Assembly (NCBI RefSeq): GCF_004210375.1
Contig: NC_134825.1
Location: 62,921,558-62,985,557 of the forward strand
From: Tachypleus tridentatus
Taxonomy: Eukaryota; Arthropoda; Merostomata; Xiphosura; Limulidae
Direction: 5' to 3'
DNA: 64,000 bases
A program made the position numbers and the translations under genes. Under the pieces are notes generated by a model that had not been told where the DNA came from, did no database searches, and worked only from the letters and a program-made list of their open reading frames with translations. How positions within the stretch are numbered: position 1 is the stretch's first letter; each line of letters begins with the position of its first letter. Positions 11,851 to 24,080 of this stretch are shown here, piece after piece.

Positions 11851-11950
11851 ATATCTGCGGATTTACAACGCAAGAAAGCGGGTTTCGATACTCGTGGTGA
11901 GCAGAACATAAATATTCCATTGTGTAGCTTTGCACTTAACTTCAAATAAT
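11832..11950 (+). repeat. SINE-B, full-length
   Basis: Contains ACTGGTATATCTGCGGATTT, the B-box GGGTTTCGATACTCGTGGTG, and a tail CATTGTGTAGCTTTGCACTT. It forms the downstream end of the 80-bp tandem array. Confidence 0.88.
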
Positions 11951-12747
11951 CAAAGTGACACTAAGACACATATATGCTGAGAGTCAGTTGCATTTTAGAA
12001 GAACATGCTGCCCTTGGAACCAGTATAAGAAGAGAAATAGAAATACTTACGATTACTTTTGAGCAGTTTTAAAGCCCATATAAAAAATAGTTTAGTACAT
12101 TCAGAGTGATCAGCTTTTTAGGTTTAATATAAAGTACCATACTTTAGTTTAAAACAGAGCTAGCTTTAGTAACATAGTATTACCATGTGTTCAGTTCTAG
12201 GCATAGGTATACAGTTATTGGTGCTAGTTATAAACGTTTTGTTTGATTTTACTTACAATCAGAGTTACTTAAAGTTGAGCTTTAAACTCAAGTATAGAAC
12301 CATTTATTGATTAATTATAGATATAATTTTAGAATTAGCTTGTGTTAAGTTTGGTATATCACAAGAAGAATCACGTCCGAGACAGGGACTAATATATTGG
12401 TAAGATAAGTCCCAAAATCAAGCTAGTTCTTTAAAACATTATGGTGGACAAATGTTTCGAAAAGGGGTCAATGGTTTTGTTTTCAATAACAGCACCATTA
12501 TTCTAGCCCGATTTCATAGTCCAGTCAGATGTCAGGTGCTAACATGTGCTGAATACTTTCTGGTGAATAGTAAAAAATTCAGTAAAGCTAAAATTGAAAG
12601 CAAGACTCAATCCATCAGTCATATGAGCAAGTGAGACAATGAAATGGAAATGTTAATAATAAATCCTGCCTTATACACAGCCATTTTCTGAATACTGAAC
12701 AACGGACATGTTGATAAGGATGAACCATCGCTATTCGTCACAGGTGA
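11951..12747. other. No feature seen
   Basis: AT-rich sequence. The 60-codon open frame at 12452-12634 matches nothing I recognise and is probably chance. Confidence 0.5.
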
Positions 12748-12762
12748 GCCCCTCTGGAACTG

Positions 12763-13032
12763 TTTATTTGTTTTGAATTTCGCACAAAGCCACTCGAGGG
12801 CTATCTATGCTAGCCGTCCCTAATTTAGCAGTGTAAGACTAGAGGGAAGGCAGCTAGTAATCACCATCCACCGCCAACTCTTGGGCTACTCTTTTACCAA
12901 CGAATAGTGGGATTGACTGTCACATTATAACGCCCCCACGGCTGAAAGGGCGAGCATGTTTGGCGCGACGTGAATGCGAACCCGCGACCCTCAGATTACG
13001 AGCGCACGCCTTAACGCGCTTGGCCATGCCGG
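12763..13032 (-). repeat. SINE-A, full-length, 15-bp target duplication
   Basis: Reverse full copy. GCCCCTCTGGAACTG occurs exactly at 12748-12762 and 13033-13047. The long perfect duplication points to target-primed insertion by LINE machinery. Confidence 0.95.
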
Positions 13033-13047
13033 GCCCCTCTGGAACTG

Positions 13048-14567
13048 GAATAAATACTAAAGTATCTTGATGTAACCTTTGGCAGACAATTGAACTTTAT
13101 CAGCCGTTTTACTACTATGATAACCAAAGCTACAAAGTGCATCAAAAAACTGCAAGTTTCAACTTGAGAAACAGCTGATGAGCATGACTTCTGTATGCTT
13201 TACCAAAGTCTAATAAATTTCTTTCTGGATTATTTACTACCAGTGACCATTATGAATACTTTGCAACTAGATGAGACCGAAAGATATAAAACATTTGTTA
13301 AATAATGCTTTTAATCCAAACAGAAGATCTTCTAAAAGGTGCCTTAAGAGACATTGATCAAGGACAGATGTCATACAGCCACCTTTAAGATAATTGAACA
13401 ATTCCAGATTTCAGGCCTCCGTATATAATAAACATCTGACATTACTGAGATCTGTGATATTTTGTCCAAACTTAAAATGTGAATATGAGGAATATGATGG
13501 TTCTGATGGATCAGAAAATCTTGTTGAAAAAACATGATGAGCAATCACAGGCAATAAGACAACAAGAACATTCTGCATAAGGCTGATAAAGCATCAGACC
13601 TCCTATAACCATCAAACGGAGGTAAGTGGAAGCCGTAAACAAGCTCTTCTCTGAAGTGTTGCAAGCAGTAAACAACAAATAAAGAGTGCTTTTAACATTA
13701 TGTTTCGTAAGAATTAATGAAAATAACACATAAAACTCAGTGTGTTTGATTCCCAGTTAGATTACAGAAAGTGAGAAAACCGCATGGTAAAACAATCTCC
13801 TTGATATATGTGTTAGACCTTGTAGGGGCATAGTTAAGCAATGTAGTTGACACGCTCACATAAGAAGTATCTACATGAAATTCTTCGTAACGTTTCTAAT
13901 AGAATATTGATCTATTTTGCACTAGTAAAGAGAAAATTACATCTATGGTAGATTATCAGTGTTATTAAGAGAGAGTGATGATCCATGAAGCGTATTTAAT
14001 CCGTTATCAATCATTATTATTCTCAGTAACGTAAATTTCTGACAAAATATATTAATCCGTTTGGGCCAATCCTCCACTACATGAAGAATACCATGCTTAC
14101 CTTTTGCGTTGTTAGACTTGACGGCTATGTTGAATGAAGTTGGTATGTTTTCACTTTCATTGACATCTTTCTAGAAAACGGTTATTGGTTTTAAAATGTG
14201 ACGAAGCTTATGGATTTTTGTCTTGTGGTTCCCTTACGACCAAAATACTTGACCAGCACAGTGCTAACAACATCAGGAGATATACATCGTTTCATTGAAA
14301 TGGCATTTTAGGTTAGAAGATACTTTATCCTAAGAAGAATTTTTACTCTGGAACTTACTCTATACTGGCTTTGGTTGAGATTCAGATCTCATTAGCACCA
14401 CAAATACTCTACTTTGGTGACTGTCTAACACTCGGAGAAAATATTGAAGGGTTCTTTATTTTTCCAAAAATGTTGTTATTTGGCACTACATCGTACAACA
14501 ATTTTGTTCTATGAATATCATTCCAGGAAATAAGTGCGGTATTTATTTAACCATAACAGTATCCTGG
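13048..14567. other. No feature recognised
   Basis: About 1.5 kb without a long open frame or a repeat I recognise. An old degraded element cannot be excluded. Confidence 0.5.
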
Positions 14568-14690
14568 CACCCCAGTGACTCAGCGGTATGTCTGCGGACT
14601 TACAACGCTAAAATCCGGGTTTCGATACCCGTGGTGGGCAGAGCACAAATAGCCCATTGTGTAGCTTTGTGCTTAATTCAAAACGACAAC
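14568..14690 (+). repeat. SINE-B, full-length, well preserved
   Basis: Head CCCAGTGACTCAGCGGTATG, B-box GGGTTTCGATACCCGTGGTG, and tail ATTGTGTAGCTTTGTGCTTA ending AATTCAAAACGACAAC. Imperfect ATCCTGG/ATCTTGG direct repeats flank it. This is a good type copy for the family. Confidence 0.92.
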
Positions 14691-14917
14691 ATCAACAATA
14701 TCTTGGTGGCGTTTCATTGTTGTATCACGGAGTCAAATATATATATATAAATATAAATATATGATTAAACACATTGTGTTATATCTGCAGTAACATGCCA
14801 TTTCATTAGCTTATGTAAGTCGTTTTCATGAAGCGTATTTAATCCGTTACATTATTATTCGTAAGATAATTTGGTCGTAAATTTCAGTATATTAGTTTGG
14901 GGATACTTATCTTTAAC

Positions 14918-15050
14918 GCCCCCCGCTAGTACAGCGGTGAGTTTACGGAATTATAACGCTAAAATAACGGGTTCGATTCCCCTTGTGGGCTCAGCAAATA
15001 GCTCGATGTGGCTTTTCTATAAGAAAAACACTAACACACGTACCTACCTT
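14918..15050 (+). repeat. SINE-C, full-length
   Basis: Head CCCCCGCTAGTACAGCGGTG, B-box ACGGGTTCGATTCCCC, and tail AGCTCGATGTGGCTTTTCTA ending in ACACTAACACAC. Similar sequences (ACTTATCTTTAA and ACCTACCTTTAA) lie on either side. Head and tail differ from SINE-B, so I treat it as a separate family. Confidence 0.85.
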
Positions 15051-15253
15051 TAAACAAATATATATTATATATCTTAGTTCAAATTCAAGAAATTGAAAAT
15101 ATATTTTATTGCCTTTATAAGACGTGGTGTACTATGTAAGTGTGACTGGCAATGTTTGATACTGGTTTTTAAACATTGCTTAAACTTAAACAACTATTAT
15201 GCGCTATCAAACAAAAACATAATATATGAATCTGTAATTTTTTAATGAATAAT

Positions 15254-15532
15254 TTGTTGTTGTTGTTTTGGAATTTTGCACAAAGCTACTCGAGGGCTAT
15301 CTGTGCTAGCCGTCCCTAATTTAGCAGTGTAAGACTAGAGGGAAGGCAGCTAGTCATCACCACCCACCGCCAACTCTTGGGCTACTCTTTTACCAACGAA
15401 TAGTGGGATTGACCGTCACATTATAACGCCCCTACGGCTGGGAGGGCGAGCATGTTTGGCGCGACTCGGGCGCGAACCCGCGACCCTCAGATTACGAAGC
15501 GCACGCCTTTACGCGCTAGGCCATGCCGGGCC
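15254..15532 (-). repeat. SINE-A, full-length, 13-bp target duplication
   Basis: Reverse full copy between two exact TTTAATGAATAAT repeats (15241-15253 and 15533-15545). Confidence 0.95.
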
Positions 15533-15697
15533 TTTAATGAATAATAATTCATATTTTATTATGTTTTACAGTATTACAGACTTTCTATACCTTTTCCTGT
15601 ACACTGGCGACAATACCCTCTGAGAAAGATTTAGAGTCTGTTGTATGTTTTAATTAAAATTATTGTGTGGTTGAAAAATGTAGATAAACGAGGTAGA

Positions 15698-15829
15698 TGT
15701 TTGTTTGTTTTGTTTTAATTTCGCGCAAAGCTACACGAGGGCTATCTGCGTTAGCCATCTCTAATTTAGCAGTGTAAGACTAGAGGGAAGACAGCTAGTC
15801 ATCACCACCCACCGCCAACTATTGGGCTA
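15698..15829 (-). repeat. SINE-A, truncated where it meets a LINE
   Basis: Only the tail half in reverse orientation, from TTTGTTTTAATTTCGCGC to CCAACTATTGGGCTACT. It breaks off abruptly at the start of the LINE fragment. Confidence 0.88.
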
Positions 15830-15835
15830 CTTATT

Positions 15836-17400
15836 TTAACTTATCTCTATCCTCAGGATACATACCAGTTTCTTGGAAGCATGCTAATATATTAATGTTC
15901 CATAAGGAAGAAAAGCCAGGAAATAAACCTAATAGCTTCCGACCAATCAGCCTGACCAGCTGTATAGGCAAAATTCTCGAAAGAATAATCAGTAATAGAC
16001 TCTCCACATTCTTGAAGATAACATCAAAATTACCAGAAGAACAAAATGTATTCAGGAAATTTAGACAAACAACTGACCAGTTAGTCAGACTAACTGAAGA
16101 AATAATAGATAGCTTTGACAAAAAACAATACACTGTCTCCTGCTTTCTTGACATTGAGAAAGCATTCGACACTGTATGACACAATGGTCTTCGGTTCCGT
16201 ATGAATGAAATGGGACTGCCGCGTGGAATTATTCTGACTTTTTGGAAAACAAAAAATGTAGAGTAAATGTAGATGGAACCTTTTCTGAGTACTTTACTCC
16301 AGAAGCTGGTGCCCATCAGGGAGGGGTAGTTACTCTTCATCATGTATATAAACAATATGTCATTGAAGGATCTTAATCATGGATTCTCCTCGCAGTTCGC
16401 TGATGATGTGGTAGTCTGGAAACAACACCAACACCAACAATAGCAGCCACAAACATACAATCACAATTAAATAGAATAAGCGAATACTGTCAAAAATACA
16501 GAATAAAAATAAATACAGTAAAAACACAACTTGTCTTTACAAAATTGACAAAATACAAAAACCTACAGCCAAGAATATATATGAATGGAACACTACTTCA
16601 GACTGCCACATCGGCAAAATTTCTTGGTCTAACCTACGATTCAAAATTAACATGGATTAACCATGTAAACGAAATTAAAAGTAAAAGTAAAGTCTGACAA
16701 AGAACCAACTATGCTAGGAGTCTAACTGGCAAGAATAGTGGAGCATCAACAGACAACACACTAAACAATTTACAAAACATACATTAGACCAGTAATCGAC
16801 TACGCAGCTCCAGCATGGATAACTGTAAGTGACAAAACAATTAAAACCAAACTACAAACAATCCAAAACACACTTCTCACAACAGCATATAGAGTTCCCA
16901 GAGCAACATCATCTGAATTTATACATAAATATTCAAACATACCAACCATAGCAGATAGACTCCTACATAGTACAGTAACGTATTTTGATAAAAATTAGAT
17001 GAAAAATGAATTACTATGCGGACTGGACAGGTACCTCATACATGCTGAAGATAGTCCTAAACACCTCTCCCCGATCAACATATATTTTAAACATAAAAGT
17101 AAATAAATGAAAAAAATATATATCATAACAATAATATAAATAAAAAGTAATAAAGATATAAAAATGGCCACTAAGAAATTGGACATCTTACTGATAGGGC
17201 AAAAGAATATATATATATATATATATATACCAGTACATGGTCATTGCCCTAAAAAGGGTCAGAGTAATTCAGCCCACTCTGACCCAAAATGCAGTAACTA
17301 ACACCATCAAACACTGCATAACTACATAAGTAAAGGAAAGAGAAAGAGGTCAAAGAGCACCTGAACCTCCAGGGTGTATATGATACCCAAACCCGAGAGA
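15836..17400 (+). mobile_element. Jockey-like LINE, 5'-truncated (LINE-1)
   Basis: It begins inside ORF2 at the reverse transcriptase. The frame containing GYIPVSWKHANILMFHKEEK and NSFRPISLTSCIGKILERII covers motifs of RT fingers. CFLDIEKAFDTV (about 16142-16177) is the first catalytic Asp region, and FADDVVVW near 16399 is the F/YADD catalytic box. The post-RT region reads YIRPVIDYAAPAWI near 16785-16826. Breaks include TGA at 16177-16179 (Trp expected) and several frame changes after 16200. After an AT microsatellite (about 17204-17230), a 3' tail with GCACCTGAACCTCCAGGGTG matches the tail of the LINE at 44460-44640, so both belong to one family. Confidence 0.88.
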
Positions 17401-17585
17401 GAGGAAATGACAATCGCGCAACATTGTGCATAAAGATTCATTGTTTGGTACGTGATTGAAATAATACGTTTTGTATAATCAAGCTCTATAACCAAGAATT
17501 ATGTTCGACAAAAGTGTATTTACTTCCTTCCTTCTTTGAAGCATCATTAAGCCTAAAATAACTTATATTAATTTAAATTAAAAAT

Positions 17586-17682
17586 TGGTAAGTTTACGGT
17601 CTTATAACACAAGAATTCAGGATTCCATTCCCCGAGGTGGGCAGAACAAATATCCCGATGAGGCTTCTCTCTGAACATCAAC
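17586..17682 (+). repeat. SINE-C, partial and diverged
   Basis: Shows GGTAAGTTTACGGTCTTATA, a decayed B-box and the tail ATCCCGATGAGGCTTCTCTC. Confidence 0.65.
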
Positions 17683-17872
17683 TGAGAGCTGTTACTTACA
17701 TTAAAACACAATAGACTTGTGTTGATTACTAATGTTACTACATTCCAAACAGTTCTTCATATAATTCTATACGTGCTGAAACAACGAAGTAACAGCTAAA
17801 AAGTATCTATAATTTCCAACTGAGAGATAATACTCATTACAGTAGTTACAGATGTCAAGTGTTTGCTTGTTT

Positions 17873-17990
17873 ATTGTTAAGCACGAAGCTATACAATAGG
17901 CTGTCTGTGCACACCACGGAGATCAGAACTTAGGTTTTAGAATAACTGTTTCGGTCTGCTTATTTTGAGCTACACCACCCAGAACGTAAA
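17873..17990 (-). repeat. SINE-B, diverged
   Basis: Reverse copy with TTAAGCACGAAGCTATACAA, GGAGATCAGAACTTAGGTTT and a poorly kept head. Confidence 0.55.
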
Positions 17991-18187
17991 AAAGAAAACG
18001 ATCACTTATCCGTATCGTGTAATAATTACAGAAATTTGTTTCTGTATATAATATATACATTGACAAATTCCGTGATCTTCACAAACACAACAGTTACATG
18101 TACAGGTAATATAGATATCATAAGTTGCATGAAGATTTTCGCAAGTTGAAATAAAATAAACTTGAATATTTTTACCCACCAGACGTA

Positions 18188-18470
18188 GGGCCTGGCATGG
18201 CCAAGCGCGTAAGGCGTGCGACTCGTAATTCGAGGGTCACGGGTTCGGGCCCGCGTCGCGCTAAACATGCTCGCCCTCCCAGCCGTGGGGGCGTAATAAT
18301 GTGACGGTCAATCCCACTTTTTGTTGGTAAAAGAGTAGCCCAAGAGTTGGCGGTGGATGGTGATGATTAGCTGCCTTCCCTCTAGTATTACACTGCTAAT
18401 TTAGGGACGGCTAGCACAGATAGCCCTCGAGTAGCTTTGTGCGAAATTTCAAAAAACAAACAAACAAACC
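18188..18470 (+). repeat. SINE-A, full-length
   Basis: Forward copy from GGCCTGGCATGGCCAAGCGC to the A-rich tail CAAACAAACAAACC, flanked by short CCAGACG repeats. It belongs to the GCGCGT head subtype. Confidence 0.92.
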
Positions 18471-18493
18471 CTCCAGACGAAACAAACGAATTA

Positions 18494-18518
18494 CTGTGTG
18501 TGTGTGTGTGTGTGTGTA
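18494..18518. repeat. (TG)n microsatellite
   Basis: A run of about 12 TG units followed by a G-run. Confidence 0.9.
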
Positions 18519-18881
18519 AGGGGGGGTGATATGTCATTTAATATTTACTGGTTCTGTAATTTTTTGAAGACGAACCAGGTATTATATGGCAATAACAGCT
18601 GAGAGTTGGAGAGGGCTCTAATCATTAAAGATGTTTTTGTGAAAAACAGTAATAACAGTAGTGTAAAAGAATTACATTCTTCTCAAGCAAATAATTAAAA
18701 TATATGACTACAATAACAATAATCTAACTAAAACTAAAATACACTGGAAATGGAATCTGTAAAATTCTCCTTCGCAGTAAAAGTTATCTTAAATCAATGT
18801 ACTTTATAAATTTAAAAACTTAACATTGTTTACTAAGATATAACACTTCCGTTGTCGAAGAAAGTTTATTTCGTAGCTTAC

Positions 18882-19036
18882 TTGTCCATTCTCTGACAGA
18901 ATAGTTGATACTCTAAATGAGTTGTTCATTCTCTAACGGAGTGATTCATTCTCGAGCAAAATTGTTCATTCTCTAATATAATTGGTCATTTTCTAATGAA
19001 GTTGTTAGTCTCTAATAGAATTGTTCATTCTCTAAC
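18882..19036. repeat. Degenerate minisatellite, about 22-bp unit
   Basis: About seven imperfect units on the theme TTGTTCATTCTCTAACGGAG. Individual units range from about 17 to 24 bp. Confidence 0.8.
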
Positions 19037-19404
19037 GCTAAATTCACACATTGATCATAAGTCAATCTCATAATGTGATGTATGAACCTAATTTTTCAAT
19101 AATTACCCCTACTTCAGACTCACGAAGTTCTAATAGAAGGCTGATTACTTTCTTGAAGTTACCTAATGACTTTTGAACTTTCCCTTTTTGTTTTTAACGA
19201 TTAATGTTTTTGTTGCGTTGTGCACTACGACACGATGTCTATGTGTACAGAATAAAGTCATGACGAACAGACACACACATGTATTAGTGTTTATTTATGT
19301 AGATTTGAAAAAAAACGAAATAATAATTCAACAAGATGGCTGAAATGGTAAGGTTAAAAAAATAATAAAATATAATAACAAGTATATTTTTATTTCATTC
19401 AAAC

Positions 19405-19530
19405 CGCCCCCAAGTGGCTCAGCGGTATGCCTGCGGACTAACAACCCTAAAAACCGGGTTTCGATACCCGTAATGGGCAGAGCACAAATAGCCCATTGTG
19501 TAGCTTTGTGCTTAATGCAAAACAACAACC
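19405..19530 (+). repeat. SINE-B, full-length
   Basis: CCCCCAAGTGGCTCAGCGGT, B-box GGGTTTCGATACCCGTAATG, and the usual tail ending AACAACAAC. Near-identical CATTCAAACC/CATTCGAACC sequences lie on each side. Confidence 0.92.
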
Positions 19531-20780
19531 ATTCGAACCATTTTGACACATTATTTTACCGTATTATTTGTTATACCTCTTAACTAAGTGACTAGGATAA
19601 AGTTTTTTTTCCAATTTTTGTATTTATTTTTCTGGATAATTCTGGGTGTTCTCCAATATACACTACTTTACTTCTATGGTTGTATATTGCTATTCAGCAA
19701 CAATAAACTTGAACAAAAGAGGGTGGGATCAACTGTGGTTTTACTAATGCAAGAGATTACCCCGTCAAAACAGTGAATGCGGAAAAACCCAAAATTTATC
19801 TCAAAATGTGTTTTGAATACTGAATGCCCGTAAAGTGTGGGCTGCATGTAGATATGTAAAGATTAACAAATTTAATAACAGAAAACAGCAGACACGAATA
19901 TGAATATGACATGTAAGTTAATTTTTAATTATTACTTGTAGAGGAATAAATTTGACTTCACAAAAAAGGATTTTACCGTAAAACCATAAAAAAACCTGTT
20001 TCGGTAGTTTAAAAACTACGTTGGAAAACCAAGACATCACTTCAAAATTATCATCAATAGAAAATGTTCCTTACTAGGAATAAATACTGCTATTGTTGTG
20101 AAAGGCTTCTTGAGCGAAAACGAAGATATCATATATTAATTAATGTCTTGAAATTGTTTGTATTTATTGTCTGTAAATTCCTTCCATAGTTTTGGAATTA
20201 ACAAGACCAAGCTCTTCAGGTGGTCTCGAGGTGATTCAAGAGTGTCTTTATCTATATGATGCAGTAGGATGACCAAGGGGGACTAAAACATGTCCGGGAG
20301 GTTATTCAGACATGATAGGAGTCTAAGGTTAAGTTTCATGGTCGCTGAACTGCGATATAACATTGAATTTGTGTTCTGGTGCCCGGATCCGAAACTGTCT
20401 GCTTTTGAAACTATGCTCATATCCCCTCTCATAAGTTAATGGATTCAAACTCCTCACACGTGTTCAGGTACCAAGGAATTTGTTTCGTGTACGTACCCTC
20501 CTTAAGAAAAGTATTTCCCAAAGTTTTCCAATCAAGGACGGGTTTATTTTTTGAATTTTTTATGAGGCCTGGCTTCTTCAAATACATAATTAGAAACTCG
20601 CTAAGACATGGCTAAGTCTTAACATTAAGCTAGAAGCAATAGTTCTATCAATACATTATCGTATATAGAATATACGCATGTTTTATAATACTACTGTGTA
20701 AAAAGAAATTATACTTCATTGTTATTTAATCTTTACATTTACTGTGTAGTTATTAACTCTCTTGTAGAAATTAACTTACC
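19531..20780. other. No feature seen
   Basis: About 1.2 kb of AT-rich DNA. The stretch at 20180-20560 has higher GC but gave no recognisable frame. Confidence 0.5.
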
Positions 20781-20789
20781 TAAAGAGAA

Positions 20790-22631
20790 GGATGATGCTG
20801 TTTTTCATCACACAGTTGCTTTAAATCAGGAGGAAAAGAAGTTAGTTTGATCTTCAACTCTGCCTCGCCATTTAATCTGTTCCTATATTTTTAAAAAGAA
20901 AACTAGCCTTGAAAAGCCTGATTCGCATTTACAAGTCGTGACAAAGAGCATAAGTAATCTCATTGCTCTTTCTGATAAATTTGGACTAAGTACGACAACT
21001 CACCCAAAATTGATTAACGAGACCTCACTGAAACGGTCTTTCAGTGCAGTGTCACAGGAACAGTTCAATAATAGAATCACTTTCTGATTCACTGAGTTGT
21101 AATCCTTCCACATTTTCGTGTCAACAGTAAAAGGATTCCTGATCCATATTTTACTGCTGTCAATTGGAGGAAAATATTCCTTAAATCATGATTTTAGCCC
21201 CAAAAGATGGTCTTTGATTGATTACGAAATTTAATCTGGAATATTACTGTCTTTATCTCTGTTAAAGTAGAGGAAGACTCATAATTTCTTTTTCGAACTC
21301 GATATATACACAAGTTAATCTTTATAGGCCCTTCTATATTTTCCTGGAATTTAAAAATATTTATGTTAGCTCCTTGTAAATGTAGATTTAACGCATTTAA
21401 AAAAACATATAAATAGGCCACCTTAATTAATCAATGCAAATTATGAAACTTGTCTCTAACTTTAAATATTGCATCCTTTCCTGATGGGGGATTTTGTTAA
21501 AAAACAAGCTTGCTTCATTCTTCATTTCGATTAGACTTTTTAAGACATTTCCTTTAGGTAACCACCAAACTTTACGGTGTAATAGGAGATGCTCGTGTTC
21601 ACTTCCTGATTCTTTGCACAAAGCAGTAAAGATTCTGAAATTATATAGTCTGTGAATTTAACACATTATTGCATAGTTGAATTCAAACGTAAGGGCATTT
21701 TCTTCATACCTTACGTCCCTCTATGAATGCTACAATACACGCATTCACAGTTTGGTGCCACTGCTCGGATCCTTTGTAAAAATCCTGATTGAGAACCTGC
21801 CATTGAGTGAGCACCATTGGTACTTAATCCATCACATATTTTCCATTGAATACCACTCTGAATTATAAAATTATTGATTAAATTAAAAAGTTCTTCAGTC
21901 GTTGTTCTTGTTGGAAGTGGTTTATAAAACAATAAATCTTAATAAATTGTGTCCTTATAATCATAACTTACAAAGCACATTAAATTGGTATTATCTGCTA
22001 TGTCTATGCTTTCATCCACTTGTAATGAAAAAACTACTACAGTGAGCTCGACGTATAAGAGTTTCTTCAATATTTTTCACCATATCCACAATTCTACCTT
22101 CATTGTATTATTAGACAGGGTAAGTAAATTCAACTGATTTTCTTGTTGTTTTTTTATAAACACGAGACGTAATTACTTATTACTACAGGAAGTATTGCCG
22201 TTTTATCAATAGCATTCAGATAACCTGTCTCAGCAGTTAGTTTTGAAATTTCAGTTTTGAGGCCATAGCTCAGTTTTCATTGGAAGATCTCATAGCAAAA
22301 GTGTGGGAAATTATTTGTTTGGAAAACTATCTCATTTTTCTTATATGTGAAAAACAATCTATTGGTTTACTCGAGTATTCTGGATATCTGGTATCCAAGT
22401 TGCGTTTCAGTTTCGATGGTTTCGTACACTCATTTGATAATGTTGAACAACAAAGAACACATAGTAGCAAGTCACTTCAAATATTCATCACAATACCGTC
22501 TAGTCCAATAGGTTTTTCTTTGCTACCAAAATGCATATCACTTAGGCGTTTATAATTCATAATATTGTTTTCACTAACTTTTTTTTTCATGAACCGGTAT
22601 CGGGTCGCAGACCATACTTTAGAAAACGCTG
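20790..22631 (-). mobile_element. hAT transposon of the BED-finger (ZBED5/GTF2IRD2-like) group, degraded
   Basis: Reading from high to low coordinates: a terminal sequence starting CAGCGTTTTCTAAAGTATGG (from 22631), a BED-finger remnant, then recognisable transposase blocks. These are PLPTRTTTEELFNLINNF and APNCECVYCSIHR (21711-21932), KVWWLPKGNVLKSLIEMKNE (21427-21621), and AYLYVFLNALNLHLQGANIN (21194-21421). Near 20860-21030 the hAT C-terminal dimerisation motif appears as FVTTCKCESGFSRL. The frame is broken many times by stops and shifts. The opposite end and target duplication were not found. Confidence 0.8.
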
Positions 22632-22963
22632 CTATAGAAGAGTTTGGAGGTAATGGAAGAGTTTCATCGGTACAATGGAGAATCTATAAATCATGAGTGA
22701 GTTTTTGAGTATCACGTCTAAGCGTTGGTATTTTATGCTAGTTAAAGACATTTTTAAACTTGTTTCTAAATTATATCAATATTTCAACTGGAAAGAAAAA
22801 CTAAATCATTTTCAGGAGACAACATGTGATTACTTAACCTCTAAGCTTAAAAGAAGCGAAAGCTTAATAAATGAGATAAAAATATAGTAAGTACGTTAAC
22901 TTTTTATCAATAAAAAGAAAATATTCACGATGCGTTATCAGTTTCAGGACATTGCATTAATAT

Positions 22964-23166
22964 GACAATCGTAATCTGAAGGTCTCGGGTTCGAATTCCC
23001 GTCCAACCCTTTCAGCCGTGGGAGCGTATTAATGTGACGGTCAATCCCACTATTCGTTGGTAAAAGAGTGACCCAAAACTTGGCAGTGGGTAGCGATGAC
23101 AAGCTGCCTTCCCTCTAGTCTTACACTACTAAATTTGGGTCGGCTAACGCAAAACAAACAGACAAA
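22964..23166 (+). repeat. SINE-A, 5'-truncated
   Basis: It lacks the A-box part and starts near CAATCGTAATCTGAAGGTCT. The body and tail are typical. ATATGACAAT occurs on both sides (22961-22970 and 23168-23177), which may be a target duplication. Confidence 0.85.
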
Positions 23167-23169
23167 CAT

Positions 23170-23544
23170 ATGACAATAATTTTCTGAATGCTCACGGGCA
23201 CAAGTAGGTTTCATTTGTGGGCAATTTATATTTTCTTTATGGAATCACAAGCCAAAGTGAAACTACTTTGATCATTGCATGTGGCCAGGATATCACAAAA
23301 GTAATTTGTGTTAAGAGTAAAAAACACAACAACACACACACATTTGTACACATTCACAGTTACCCCTATGATTTGAACTAAATGTTCTTGATGAATCTAT
23401 TAAACCCGACAAAATGTTGGCATCACCTTCAATTTTTGATTATTAAAAATTATCATGTAAAGAAGAAAATTTACTATTTTTTGATTTATAAAATGATTAT
23501 AGCTGGGATTTACAAAGAGGTGGGACTTTTTTGTGTGTGATATC
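23170..23544. other. No feature seen
   Basis: AT-rich sequence between a SINE and the tentative transposase remnant. Confidence 0.5.
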
Positions 23545-24080
23545 CTTTTTGGTATATATTCAGTCTTCGACGACGGTATTAGGCATTTCTAAATATTTTC
23601 TTTGAATATACTTTTTTCTATTGGTCTTTGTCGACAACGTAGCTACCACGTGTAGCTGTAACTTATCTGTTTTCCACTGTTCAACGATTGTTGTTGGTCT
23701 TTCTCTTTCAATCAGAGGACCAGTACTGCTGATGGTCTGAATAGAAATGAGGCGAAAAGCCGTTTCGGACCAGTTTAATGTCTGTCTGTATAAAAGTGGG
23801 TTCCACACAAGTAATCAAATTCTGATAGCTGCTAGTTTTCTCGCTGAATGGCCAGATTCATTACTGTCTCCTTTTCAATTCCTTTGGAATTCTGTAAAAA
23901 CAAATTTAAAGTCTGTCGCTTGTCACTTTGCACTTGAAGGCGCATCAAGATTTAACCACTACTTAATCGTTTGTGTAAAGCAGATAAACTCAGGTTTTAT
24001 CACAAAAACAATAAGGTCCACTTCATTTCAACGACACATGCGGTTGAACATGGCGGAAACCAACAAATATTAGAAGGTTA
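23545..24080 (-). pseudogene. Possible DNA-transposase remnant
   Basis: The minus-strand frame at 23560-23808 reads PLIERERPTTIVEQWKTDKL, then HVVATLSTKTNR and MPNTVVED. That layout loosely resembles the region before the final catalytic Asp in piggyBac-type transposases. There is no inverted repeat and no TTAA pair that I can tie to it. This is a tentative reading; it could be another gene fragment. Confidence 0.25.

Noticed and set aside
14568-14650. tRNA gene
   Set aside because: A- and B-box-like parts are present, but no cloverleaf pairs up, and the same sequence recurs with a SINE tail at many sites. The same holds for the heads of all SINE-A and SINE-C copies.
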